From Actinomycetes bacterium (GTDB taxonomy: Bacteria > Actinomycetota > Actinomycetes > Actinomycetales > Cellulomonadaceae): DNA of 10,901 bases. The stretch lies in contig JAEZZV010000065.1 in NCBI GenBank assembly GCA_023418375.1, positions 1 to 10,901 on the forward strand, written 5' to 3'. Of this stretch, positions 1-6,353 are shown piece by piece. Numbering within the stretch: position 1 is the first letter of the stretch; every line of letters begins with the position of its first letter. A program made the position numbers and the translations under genes. The notes below the pieces were generated by a model. It saw nothing but the letters and a program-made list of their open reading frames with translations. It searched no databases and was not told the DNA's origin.

Positions 1-2
1 GG

Positions 3-1100
3 GCGACGGAGCCGGTGGCGGCGGCGGCGCTGGGGGCGGGATCGCCGCAGGAGGCCCTGGCCGCCCTGGCGGCGTACGGCCTGACCGTCGGCCGGCCCGT
101 GCGGCCGATGCTCGCGGCGTCCGCGCCCGACGTCGCGACGGCCGTGGCAGGCTTCGACGGCCGGGCCGTGGTGGTCGACGCGAAGCTCGACGGCATCCGC
201 ATCCAGGTGCACCGCGACGGCGACGACGTCCGCGTCTTCACCCGCAGCCTCGACGACATCACCGCGCGCGTGCCGGAGGTGGTCGCGGTGGCCCGGGCCC
301 TTCCGGTGCGCACCGCGGTGCTCGACGGCGAGGCCCTCGCCCTGGGGTCCGACGGCCGCCCTCGGCCGTTCCAGGAGACCGCCTCGCGGTCCGCGACGCG
401 CGACGCCGAGCTCGCCGCCGCCGTCACGCTGACCCCGTTCTTCTTCGACGCCCTGCACCTGGACGGCCGCGACCTGCTCGGCGAGCCCCTGTCGACGCGG
501 TTGGCGGCCCTCGACGCGGTGCTCGGCGGGCCGGGCGCGGCGCACGTCGTCGGGCGCGTGACGACCGCCGACGCCGACGAGGCGCAGGCCGCGTTCGAGC
601 GCTGGGTCCGCGAGGGCCAGGAGGGCGTCGTCGTGAAGGACGCCGAGGCGCCCTACGAAGCCGGCCGGCGCGGTGCCGCATGGGTCAAGGTCAAGCCGCG
701 GCACACGCTCGACCTGGTGGTGCTCGCCGTCGAGCGCGGCTCGGGCCGGCGCCGCGGCCTGCTGTCGAACATCCACCTCGGTGCCCGCGACCCGGCCGGC
801 GGCTGGGTGATGCTGGGCAAGACGTTCAAGGGGATGACGGACGAGATGCTCGCCTGGCAGACCGAGCGCTTCCGCGAGCTCGAGGTGTCCGACGACGGCT
901 GGACGGTCGCCCTGCGCCCGGAGCAGGTGGTCGAGATCGCCTTCGACGGCCTCCAGCGCTCCAGTCGCTACCCGGGCGGCCTCGCGCTGCGGTTCGCGCG
1001 CGTGGTCCGCTACCGCGACGACAAGACCGCCGCCGAGGCCGACACGATCGACGCCGTCCGCGCCCTGGCGACGCGGGCCCCAGTGGCGCCCGACGCCTGA
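3..1100 (+). CDS. lig: ATP-dependent DNA ligase, LigB type (5' end outside the window)
   Basis: Seals nicks in duplex DNA using ATP through an enzyme-adenylate intermediate; in actinobacteria such enzymes accompany the essential NAD-dependent LigA. The frame is open to the left edge, so the N-terminal DNA-binding domain is missing (family members are about 500 residues; 366 codons including the stop are visible). Numbering from the in-frame GTG at 15, the order is: the RPM-LA entry to the nucleotidyltransferase domain at 30-34; motif I with the adenylated lysine, K57 in AKLDGIRIQ; motif III in FFFDALHLDG; motif IV in EGVVVKD; motif V in WVKVKP. An OB-fold domain follows and ends in RYPGGLALRFARVVRYRDDK, which is typical of the LigB group. 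The GTG at 15 is probably internal, since the RPMLA region normally follows a large domain. It converges with the gene ending at 1167. The fold assignment is firm; the exact physiological role (repair or replication backup) is inferred. Confidence 0.93.
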   Translation, partial: ATEPVAAAALGAGSPQEALAALAAYGLTVGRPVRPMLAASAPDVATAVAGFDGRAVVVDAKLDGIRIQVHRDGDDVRVFTRSLDDITARVPEVVAVARALPVRTAVLDGEALALGSDGRPRPFQETASRSATRDAELAAAVTLTPFFFDALHLDGRDLLGEPLSTRLAALDAVLGGPGAAHVVGRVTTADADEAQAAFERWVREGQEGVVVKDAEAPYEAGRRGAAWVKVKPRHTLDLVVLAVERGSGRRRGLLSNIHLGARDPAGGWVMLGKTFKGMTDEMLAWQTERFRELEVSDDGWTVALRPEQVVEIAFDGLQRSSRYPGGLALRFARVVRYRDDKTAAEADTIDAVRALATRAPVAPDA

Positions 1101-1105
1101 CGGCG

Positions 1106-1156
1106 CGCTCTGTGGAGGATCTCCCGCGAAGACCACGGGAGATCCTCCACAGAGCG
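1106..1156. terminator. Long perfect hairpin between convergent genes, likely bidirectional terminator
   Basis: Positions 1106-1126 pair perfectly with 1136-1156, giving a 21-bp stem with a 9-base loop (1127-1135). It begins six bases after the ligase stop and ends ten bases before the stop of the minus-strand gene, so it sits where a shared terminator is needed. There is no T-tract on either side, which is common for proposed actinobacterial terminators. The stem contains TGTGGAGGATCTCCCG and is related to the hairpin at 2906-2948. It could equally be a dispersed palindromic element. Confidence 0.75.
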
Positions 1157-1166
1157 GCTGCCGTCG

Positions 1167-2153
1167 TCAGCCCACTCTCGTCGGGCCGTAGACGGTGACG
1201 AGCGTGGAGCCACCGCCCTCGACGTCGACGCGGGCGCACGTCGCCGCCTCGTCCACCACGCGGGTCGTCGGAGAGTGGGGCTCCGCCCCGAGGGCCGCCT
1301 CGGCAGCCTCGTCCACGGTGAGGCACGCCTCCGGGATGGCGCGCAGGGCGTCGAGCAGGTCGGCGGGCATCCACGACTCCACCCGGGGGGTCATCCCGGG
1401 ATAGACCGCGACGGTCCGCGGCCCGTCACCGCCGATCTCGATCATGCTGCAGGGCTGCGTCCCCTCCTCGTCGCTGCCGTGCACGATCTGCACCGACCAG
1501 CCGCTGATGCCGAGTCGGGCGAGCTCGCCCTCCACCCACGGCACCGCGTCATCGGCTGACAGGCACTGCGCGCCGCCACCGTCCACCGCGTCGGCCAGCG
1601 AAGCCTGGAGCTCCCGGAGCGCCGCGGCCTCCTGCAGGTCCGGTTCGACCAGGTCGGCGGTGGCCGGCACCTGGTCCCTGGGCGTCACGTACAACGTCCC
1701 GTCGAGCACGAAGGCGACCGGGTCGGCGATGGGGGCCAGCCCCGCGTCGGAGCGGAACGTCTGGCAGTCGGCCACCGGGTCGCCCGTCAGCGTCCGGGCC
1801 ACCACCGCACCCTCACCCGGGTAGCCGACGTCGAGGACCTCGCGGCACTCGATGCCCATGGTGGTCGTCGCGGCGCCCTCCTCGTCGCTCCAGAGGGCGG
1901 TGGCCGCGAAGGCGACCCCACCCCCCGCCAGCGCCACCGCCAGGCCGCCGACGAGTGCCCCCCGCCCGCCCAGCCGGCGCGCCCCCTGCCGCGCCGGCCG
2001 AACCGTGGCACCGCCCACCGTCTCGGTGGTTCCTCGCTCCGTCATGGTGATCCCCTCTCGCAGGGCGACGAGCGCCCCCGGGTCCACGGCGTCGAGGCGG
2101 GCACGGCGCGCCGGGTCCTGACCACGCAGCTCCGCGATCACGTCCCTGCCCAT
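1167..2153 (-). CDS. Single-pass membrane protein with Cys-paired exterior domain, putative anti-sigma or sigma-linked regulator
   Basis: A 328-residue protein not recognised as a named family. The ATG at 2153-2151 overlaps the TGA stop of the sigma factor gene by one base (TGATG) and has GAGGAGG four bases upstream, so it is the chosen start although the frame is open further 5'; M37 (MTERGT) is an alternative. Residues 1-65 are charged and Arg-rich, presumably cytoplasmic. Residues 66-87 form one Gly/Ala/Val-rich membrane segment. Residues 89-328 are acidic and probably outside the cell. The exterior part has six cysteines (103, 130, 197, 235, 277, 306), an even number that fits three disulfides, and residues 197-252 and 277-323 look like two copies of one module. 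No HxxxCxxC zinc anti-sigma motif is present in the N-terminal part. Position and coupling suggest it holds or signals to the sigma factor; this is inference from context. Confidence 0.8.
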   Translation of the reverse strand: MGRDVIAELRGQDPARRARLDAVDPGALVALREGITMTERGTTETVGGATVRPARQGARRLGGRGALVGGLAVALAGGGVAFAATALWSDEEGAATTTMGIECREVLDVGYPGEGAVVARTLTGDPVADCQTFRSDAGLAPIADPVAFVLDGTLYVTPRDQVPATADLVEPDLQEAAALRELQASLADAVDGGGAQCLSADDAVPWVEGELARLGISGWSVQIVHGSDEEGTQPCSMIEIGGDGPRTVAVYPGMTPRVESWMPADLLDALRAIPEACLTVDEAAEAALGAEPHSPTTRVVDEAATCARVDVEGGGSTLVTVYGPTRVG

Positions 2154-2776
2154 CACGCCTCCTCGATGCCGGGGCGAGCAGGCGCCCACCCACCACTGAC
2201 ATGTCCGCCCGGGGCGACCCGTTTCGGGCCGTCGCCGATGCGCCGCGACAGCTCCGACGCGACCGCGCCCTCGATCGCCGACGCCTGCTCGAGCTCGCGC
2301 ATCCGGTCCGCCAGCCGCCGGCGCGCACGGTGCAACCGCACCCGGACGGCGCCCCGCGACAGGCCCAGGACCAGAGCGATCTCGTCGTGCGCGAGCTCCT
2401 CCCACGCGTGCAGGCGCAGGATCTCCTGATCGGTCTCGGGGAGGCCGGCGACGACGCGCTCGATGTCGCTGACCTCGTCCCCCGGTGGCGGCACGACGTC
2501 GACGACCGTCTCGCGGAGCCGGTCCGCGAGCGCCAGTCGTCGGCGCTCGCCGCGGCGCAGGTTCGCGAGCACCCGCCGCGCGACGCCGAAGAGCCAGGGG
2601 CGGGCCTCGTCCCCCGGCGGGACCTCGTCGAGGCGGCGCCACGCGACCAGGAAGGTCTCCGCGACGACGTCCGCCGCGTCCGCGGGGTCCGCGACCCGGC
2701 GGACCGCGTAGGCGAGCAGCCCACGATGGTGCAGCTCGACGAGCGCGGCGAACCTGTCCTCGTCCGGCGATCCCAT
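2153..2776 (-). CDS. ECF-type RNA polymerase sigma factor (sigma-70 family)
   Basis: A 207-residue extracytoplasmic-function sigma factor that would direct RNA polymerase to a stress or envelope regulon. Region 2 spans about residues 9-75: RFAALVELHHRGLLAYAVRR, then ADAADVVAETFLVAWRR (core-binding and -10 recognition), then WLFGVARRVLANLRRGERRR. Region 4 spans about 105-158: GLPETDQEILRLHAWEELAH, followed by the helix-turn-helix ALVLGLSRGAVRVRLHRARRRL that reads the -35 element. A linker of about 30 residues joins them and there is no region 1 or 3, as expected for the ECF group. The last 50 residues are a low-complexity tail with no evident domain. The ATG at 2776 is chosen because AGGAGGGGG lies just upstream, while the longer open frame before it lacks sigma homology. 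It overlaps the next gene by one base. The ECF subgroup and the target regulon cannot be named from this sequence. Confidence 0.92.
   Translation of the reverse strand: MGSPDEDRFAALVELHHRGLLAYAVRRVADPADAADVVAETFLVAWRRLDEVPPGDEARPWLFGVARRVLANLRRGERRRLALADRLRETVVDVVPPPGDEVSDIERVVAGLPETDQEILRLHAWEELAHDEIALVLGLSRGAVRVRLHRARRRLADRMRELEQASAIEGAVASELSRRIGDGPKRVAPGGHVSGGWAPARPGIEEA
2158..2164 (-). promoter_or_regulatory. Ribosome binding site inside the end of the sigma gene
   Basis: GAGGAGG on the minus strand, within the last codons of the sigma factor gene and four bases before the ATG at 2153. It decides the start of the downstream membrane protein and supports coupled translation through the TGATG junction. 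Confidence 0.7.
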
Positions 2777-2780
2777 GCGG

Positions 2781-2789
2781 CCCCCTCCT
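2781..2789 (-). promoter_or_regulatory. Strong Shine-Dalgarno of the sigma factor gene
   Basis: AGGAGGGGG on the minus strand; its AGGAGG core ends seven bases before the ATG at 2776. It fixes the start of the sigma factor and rules out the longer open frame reaching toward 3157. Confidence 0.75.
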
Positions 2790-2803
2790 GCCGTCCCACC
2801 CGG

Positions 2804-2833
2804 ATCATGTCCGAGCGGCACCGCAGCGTTACC
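2804..2833 (-). promoter_or_regulatory. Possible promoter of the sigma/membrane-protein operon
   Basis: On the minus strand GGTAAC (2833-2828) and CATGAT (2809-2804) are 18 bases apart and lie 28 bases upstream of the ATG. They form the least GC-rich spot in the 193-base gap between the transporter and the sigma gene. The match to any consensus is modest. The GTAAC core might be an ECF-type -35 and so point to autoregulation, but that is a guess. Confidence 0.25.
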
Positions 2834-2905
2834 CGCGCACGCCGGACGGTGCGGGCCCGGGCCCGACGAGCCACGGGGAGCCGTCGCGGCCGCTCCGCCG
2901 GCGTC

Positions 2906-2948
2906 GTGTGGAGGGTCCCCCGCGGAATCCGCGGGGAATCCTCCACAC
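2906..2948. terminator. Hairpin after the MMPL transporter gene, likely terminator
   Basis: Positions 2906-2925 pair with 2929-2948: a 20-bp stem with one C-A mismatch (2917/2937), one G-T pair (2915/2939) and an AAT loop. On the minus strand it lies 22 bases beyond the transporter stop and well before the sigma gene, so it would separate the two units. There is no T-tract. Its minus-strand outer arm matches the hairpin at 1106-1156 at 16 of 18 positions. Confidence 0.68.
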
Positions 2949-2969
2949 ACGGCCACCGCGGCCCGGGCG

Positions 2970-5564
2970 CTACACCACCTCGTGGTGCTCCACGTGCGGG
3001 TGCCGCCGCTCGAGCTTGGCGCCCTCGACGTCGACGTCCGGCAGCAGACGGTCGAGCCAGCGCGGCAGCCACCAGGCCCGGTCGCCGGCGAGGTGCAGCA
3101 GCGCCGGCACGACGAGCATCCGGACCACGAACGCGTCCACGAGCACGCCGAACGCAAGGGCGAAGCCGATCGGCCGGATCATCGTCGACTCCGCGAAGAT
3201 GAAGCCGCCGAACACCGACGCCATGATCAGGGCCGCCGCCGTCACGACGGCCCGGCCGGCGCGCACGCCCTGCACGATCGCCAGCCGCGGCGACGCGCCG
3301 TGCGCGTACGCCTCGCGCATGCCCGAGCCGAGGAAGAGCTGGTAGTCCATGGCCAGACCGAACAGGATGCCGACCAGCACCGTGGGCAGGAAGTTCAGCA
3401 CGGGTCCGGGGGCATGCACCTGGAACAGCCCGCCGAGCCAGCCCCACTGGTAGATCACGACGACCGCCCCGAGCGCCGCGAAGAACGACAGCACGAAGCC
3501 GAGCGTCGCGATGAGCGGCACGAGGATCGACCGGAACACCAGCATGAGGATGATCAGCGACAGCCCGACGACGACCGCGAGGTACGTGGGCAGCGCGTCG
3601 GCCAGCTTCGCCGACACGTCGATCGCGCCGCTCGTCTGGCCGGCCACCGCGATCGGGATCTCGCCGTCGAGCGGCGACAGGTCGCGCAGCTCGTTGACCA
3701 GCGCCTCGGTCGACTCCGCGTTCGGCCCCTCCGCCGGCACCACCTGGAAGGCGGCGAGCGCGCCGTCGGCAGAGGTGGCGACCGGGGCGACCGCCGCGAC
3801 GTCGTCGATCTGGAAGAGGCGGTTCGCGACCTCGGCCTGGGCGGCGAGCGCCTCGGTCTCGTCGGCGCCGGCGGGGATGTCCGCGATGACGAGCAGCGTG
3901 CCGTTCTGGCCGGCCCCGAACTTCTGCTCGATGGTCCGGTAGGCCTGGTAGGTCGTCGACGACCTCGGCTCCGACGACCCGTCAGGCAGACCGATCCGCA
4001 GGCTCGTCGCCGGCAGCGCCAGCAGGCCGAGCGCAGCGACGCCGACCAGGGCGCGCACGATCGCCTGGCCGGTCCGCATGGTGCGCAGCGGCGTCGTCGC
4101 GGGCGCGGCGGCCGACTCCAGGTGCGCCCGCTCGCTGCGCCGCAGCACCCGGGTGCCGAGCAGGCCCAGCAGCGCGGGCGTGAGGCTGATCGCGACGAGC
4201 ACGGCGATGGCGATGCTGGCGGCGCCGACGGTGCCCATCAGCCCGAGGAACGGGATGCCGGTGACGTTCAGCGCCAGCAGCGCGATCAGGACGGTCGACC
4301 CGGCGAACACCACGGCGTTGCCGGAGGTGCCGTTGGCCAGGCCGATGGACTCGTCGACGTCGTAGCCCTGCTTCAGCTGGCGGCGGTGCCGGTTGAGGAT
4401 GAACAGCGAGTAGTCGATGCCGACGGCGAGGCCGAGCATGACGCCGAGCACCGGGGTGACGGAGACCATGTCGACGACGCCGGAGAACGCCAGCGAGCCG
4501 AGCGCGCCGATGGCGACGCCGATGCCGGCCGTGAGGATCGGCAGGCCCGCCGCGACGAGCGTCCCGAGCATCACGAGCAGCACGACGGCGGCGACGAGCA
4601 CGCCGACGAGCTCGCCGATGCCGAGGATGTTCGGCACCTCCATGGCGATGCCGGAGGTGAAGTCGATGTCGACGCCGTCGATCGACGCGGCCCGGAACTC
4701 GCCGAGCACCGACTGCTGGACCTCCTCCGGGACCTCGAAGCTCACGTCGTCGAAGACGACCGTGACGACGGCGGCCGAGCCGTCGGCGGAGACCTGGCGG
4801 ATCTGCTCGGCCATCTGGAGCAGGCCGGCGCCGAGCTCGAGCTGCTGGGCGTTCGCGTCCAGCTCGGCCTGACCGGCCTCGAGCTCCGCGGCGCCCGCGT
4901 CGAGCTGCGCCTGCTGCTCGTCGACGGCGTCCTGCTGCGCGTCGAGCTGGGCACGCTGCGCGTCGATCTGGGTCTGCTGCGCGTCCAGGATCGGCCCGGC
5001 CTGCGCGGTCGTCCCCGTCGCCTCGGCCTGGGCCCGGGCCGCGTCGACCTGGGCCTGCGCCTGCTCGAGCTGCGCGCGCCCGGCGTCGAGCTGCTGCTGC
5101 CCGGCGTCGAGCTGGGCCTGGCCCTCCTCGAGCTGGGCGCGGCCCTGCTCGAGCTGGGCGCGGCCCTCCTCGAGCTGCGCGCCGCCCTGGGCGATCTGCT
5201 CGGCTTGCGCGGCGCGGTCCGCCTCGGTCGCGAAGGGGTCGACGACGCGCGCGACCCCGTCCAGCGCGGTCACCTGTGCGACGAGGTCGCTGATGGCGGC
5301 CTGCTGGTCGGTGGTGAAGGCCGAGCCGTCGCGGGTGCTCATGACCACGGTGCCCGTGGCGCCGGAGGCCTCCGGGAACTCGGCCTCGAGGCGCGCGGTG
5401 ACCTCTGCCGTCGGCGTGTCAGGGATGGTGAAGCCGCTCGCGAGTGTGCCGCCCGCGACCAGGTACGCGCCGCCGGCGACCGCCAGCACGGCGAGCCACG
5501 CGGCGACGACCGTGCGGGCCCGGCGCGCGCTGAAGCGGCCGAGTCGATAGAGGAGCTCTGCCAT
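2970..5564 (-). CDS. MMPL/RND-family transporter with long heptad-repeat insert
   Basis: An 864-residue inner-membrane exporter of the MMPL branch of the RND superfamily, expected to use the proton gradient to move lipids, peptides or drugs outward; the substrate is unknown. TM1 is at about 19-40. A large exterior loop follows (41-315), then TM2-TM6 (about 317-470), TM7 (503-520), a second exterior loop (521-658) and TM8-TM12 (about 660-825). The two repeats carry the family's Asp-Tyr pairs in TM4 (D384-Y385, GIDYSLF) and TM10 (D740-Y741, AMDYQLF), the presumed proton relay. Within loop 1, residues 117-250 are two runs of LxxGxxQ/LDAxxxQ heptads split by a non-heptad turn at 183-194, predicted to fold as a coiled-coil hairpin. 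The ATG at 5564 has AGAAGGAC upstream. The gene follows the TetR gene by 57 bases on the same strand, which makes that repressor its likely regulator. Confidence 0.93.
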   Translation of the reverse strand: MAELLYRLGRFSARRARTVVAAWLAVLAVAGGAYLVAGGTLASGFTIPDTPTAEVTARLEAEFPEASGATGTVVMSTRDGSAFTTDQQAAISDLVAQVTALDGVARVVDPFATEADRAAQAEQIAQGGAQLEEGRAQLEQGRAQLEEGQAQLDAGQQQLDAGRAQLEQAQAQVDAARAQAEATGTTAQAGPILDAQQTQIDAQRAQLDAQQDAVDEQQAQLDAGAAELEAGQAELDANAQQLELGAGLLQMAEQIRQVSADGSAAVVTVVFDDVSFEVPEEVQQSVLGEFRAASIDGVDIDFTSGIAMEVPNILGIGELVGVLVAAVVLLVMLGTLVAAGLPILTAGIGVAIGALGSLAFSGVVDMVSVTPVLGVMLGLAVGIDYSLFILNRHRRQLKQGYDVDESIGLANGTSGNAVVFAGSTVLIALLALNVTGIPFLGLMGTVGAASIAIAVLVAISLTPALLGLLGTRVLRRSERAHLESAAAPATTPLRTMRTGQAIVRALVGVAALGLLALPATSLRIGLPDGSSEPRSSTTYQAYRTIEQKFGAGQNGTLLVIADIPAGADETEALAAQAEVANRLFQIDDVAAVAPVATSADGALAAFQVVPAEGPNAESTEALVNELRDLSPLDGEIPIAVAGQTSGAIDVSAKLADALPTYLAVVVGLSLIILMLVFRSILVPLIATLGFVLSFFAALGAVVVIYQWGWLGGLFQVHAPGPVLNFLPTVLVGILFGLAMDYQLFLGSGMREAYAHGASPRLAIVQGVRAGRAVVTAAALIMASVFGGFIFAESTMIRPIGFALAFGVLVDAFVVRMLVVPALLHLAGDRAWWLPRWLDRLLPDVDVEGAKLERRHPHVEHHEVV
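4839..4985 (-). repeat. 21-bp periodic coding repeat, block 2 of the transporter coiled coil
   Basis: Seven units of 21 bases, most beginning GAGCTG, CAGCTC or GATCTG on the + strand at 4839, 4860, 4881, 4902, 4923, 4944 and 4965. They encode the heptads (LDAxxxQ type) of about residues 194-242 in the transporter. The units are diverged, so this is a periodic protein-coding repeat rather than a fresh tandem duplication. Confidence 0.8.
5046..5192 (-). repeat. 21-bp periodic coding repeat, block 1 of the transporter coiled coil
   Basis: Seven 21-base units starting at 5046, 5067, 5088, 5109, 5130, 5151 and 5172, most of them GAGCTG followed by a GC-rich remainder on the + strand. They encode LEEGRAQ / LDAGQQQ heptads at about residues 125-173. 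The units at 5130 and 5151 are nearly identical, so this block may be able to expand or contract by whole heptads. Confidence 0.82.
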
Positions 5565-5621
5565 GTCGTCCTTCTCAGGTGGGTGGTGCGGTGGTCGCGG
5601 ATCGACGTCGATCGCGAGGGG

Positions 5622-6284
5622 TCAGGGAGCGGGGGCGGCGCCGTAGCCTGTGCCGACGGCGGCCAGCATCCGCTCCAGGTACGCGTCCCACGCCTCACGG
5701 GACGCCTCGTCGTCGGCCGCACCCGTGGTCGCGAGCCAGTGGTAGTACAGGACGATCAGGCCGCTCATCAGGGCGTTGACGAGCAGGTGCACCTCGAGGG
5801 CGTCGGCGCTCGGGTGCCGCACGGACATCGCGTCCGCGAACCTGCGGCTGACCTGGTTGAACGAGCGCAGGAGCAGCGTGGCCGCCCACGGCGACTCGAT
5901 GTCGACGTTGTTGTCGGGGCCGCCCAGCGCCCGCGTGAGGTACGCCATCGGGCCGACGAGCTCGGTGCTCCGCAGCGCGCTCGCGACCTCGTCGAACATC
6001 GCGGCGGGCGTGTCGTCCTGCGGGGGTGCGGCCAGGGCGTTGGCGACGAACGTGTCGACGAGTGCGCCGAGCAGGTCGCTGCAGACGGCCGTGACGACGT
6101 CGTCCAGCGTGGCGAAGTAGTTGAAGACGGTGCGGCGCGAGACGTCGGCCCGCTCGGCGAGCTGGTCGACCGTGAAGCGCAGGCCGCCCTGCTCCTCCAG
6201 CAGCCCCGCCGCCGCGTCGACGATGGCCTGACGCGAGCGCTGCCTGAGCGCTGCACGGCGGTCGATCGGGACGACGTCGGACAC
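5622..6284 (-). CDS. TetR/AcrR-family transcriptional repressor
   Basis: A 220-residue regulator, usual length for the family. The N-terminal DNA-binding domain covers about residues 12-62: RQAIVDAAAGLLEEQG, then the helix-turn-helix TVDQLAERADVSRRTVFNYF, then ATLDDVV leading into helix 4. The remaining helical part (about 70-210) would bind a small-molecule inducer and dimerise; it is not recognisable beyond that. The GTG at 6284 is the start: it is in frame with the conserved N-terminal helix, and a promoter -10 lies six bases before it. The gene is followed by the MMPL transporter gene on the same strand, the common repressor-pump arrangement. An inverted repeat overlapping the promoter suggests the protein represses its own transcript and with it the pump. 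The inducer is unknown. Confidence 0.93.
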   Translation of the reverse strand: MSDVVPIDRRAALRQRSRQAIVDAAAGLLEEQGGLRFTVDQLAERADVSRRTVFNYFATLDDVVTAVCSDLLGALVDTFVANALAAPPQDDTPAAMFDEVASALRSTELVGPMAYLTRALGGPDNNVDIESPWAATLLLRSFNQVSRRFADAMSVRHPSADALEVHLLVNALMSGLIVLYYHWLATTGAADDEASREAWDAYLERMLAAVGTGYGAAPAP

Positions 6285-6290
6285 GTCTCT

Positions 6291-6320
6291 ACACTAGGTG
6301 CATCCTTGCATTGAGTGCAA
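6291..6320 (-). promoter_or_regulatory. Promoter of the tetR-pump unit, giving a leaderless mRNA
   Basis: On the minus strand TTGCAC (6320-6315), an 18-base spacer and TAGTGT (6296-6291, fits TANNNT). Only six bases separate the -10 from the GTG at 6284, so transcription would begin at or next to the start codon. No Shine-Dalgarno is visible in that gap. Leaderless mRNAs are well documented in actinobacteria. Confidence 0.55.
6306..6320. promoter_or_regulatory. Inverted repeat, likely TetR operator
   Basis: TTGCA, five bases, TGCAA forms a perfect 5-bp-arm inverted repeat that covers the presumed -35 and part of the spacer. A third TGCA lies at 6299-6302, so TGCA recurs at 8- to 9-base steps through the promoter. 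This placement would let the repressor block RNA polymerase. That TetR binds here is inference from position. Confidence 0.5.
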
Positions 6321-6325
6321 ACATG

Positions 6326-6344
6326 GGACCACCCGCCTCGGCGG
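6326..6344 (-). terminator. Weak hairpin just after the YqgE/AlgH gene
   Basis: CCGC-CTCG-GCGG (6333-6344), within a larger imperfect pairing of GGACC (6326-6330) with GGTCC further on, starts about ten bases past the stop on the minus strand. The stem is short and lacks a T-tract, so the call is tentative. Confidence 0.22.
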
Positions 6345-6353
6345 TCCGCTCGC

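Noticed and set aside
15..17. GTG at 15 as the true start of the ligase
   Set aside because: The frame is open to the window edge, and the visible protein lacks the N-terminal DNA-binding domain that LigB-type ligases have, so the real start is most likely outside the window.
1106..1156. Hairpin as a transposon end or attachment site
   Set aside because: No transposase, integrase or target duplication is seen nearby; a position between convergent stops fits a terminator better.
2154..2642. N-terminal extension of the sigma-linked membrane protein into the sigma gene
   Set aside because: The extension is Arg/Pro-rich shadow sequence overlapping the sigma factor's conserved region 4, and a good ribosome site precedes the ATG at 2153.
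4839..5192. Regularly spaced repeats resembling a CRISPR array
   Set aside because: The units are 21 bases with no spacers, remain in frame with an unmistakable heptad protein repeat, and no cas gene is nearby.
2775..6314. A very long open frame on the + strand (about 1180 codons) opposite the transporter and repressor
   Set aside because: Its product is low-complexity Arg/Asp/His/Gly-rich sequence, and it lies antisense to two genes with clear domains. Long antisense frames are expected where codons end almost always in G or C.
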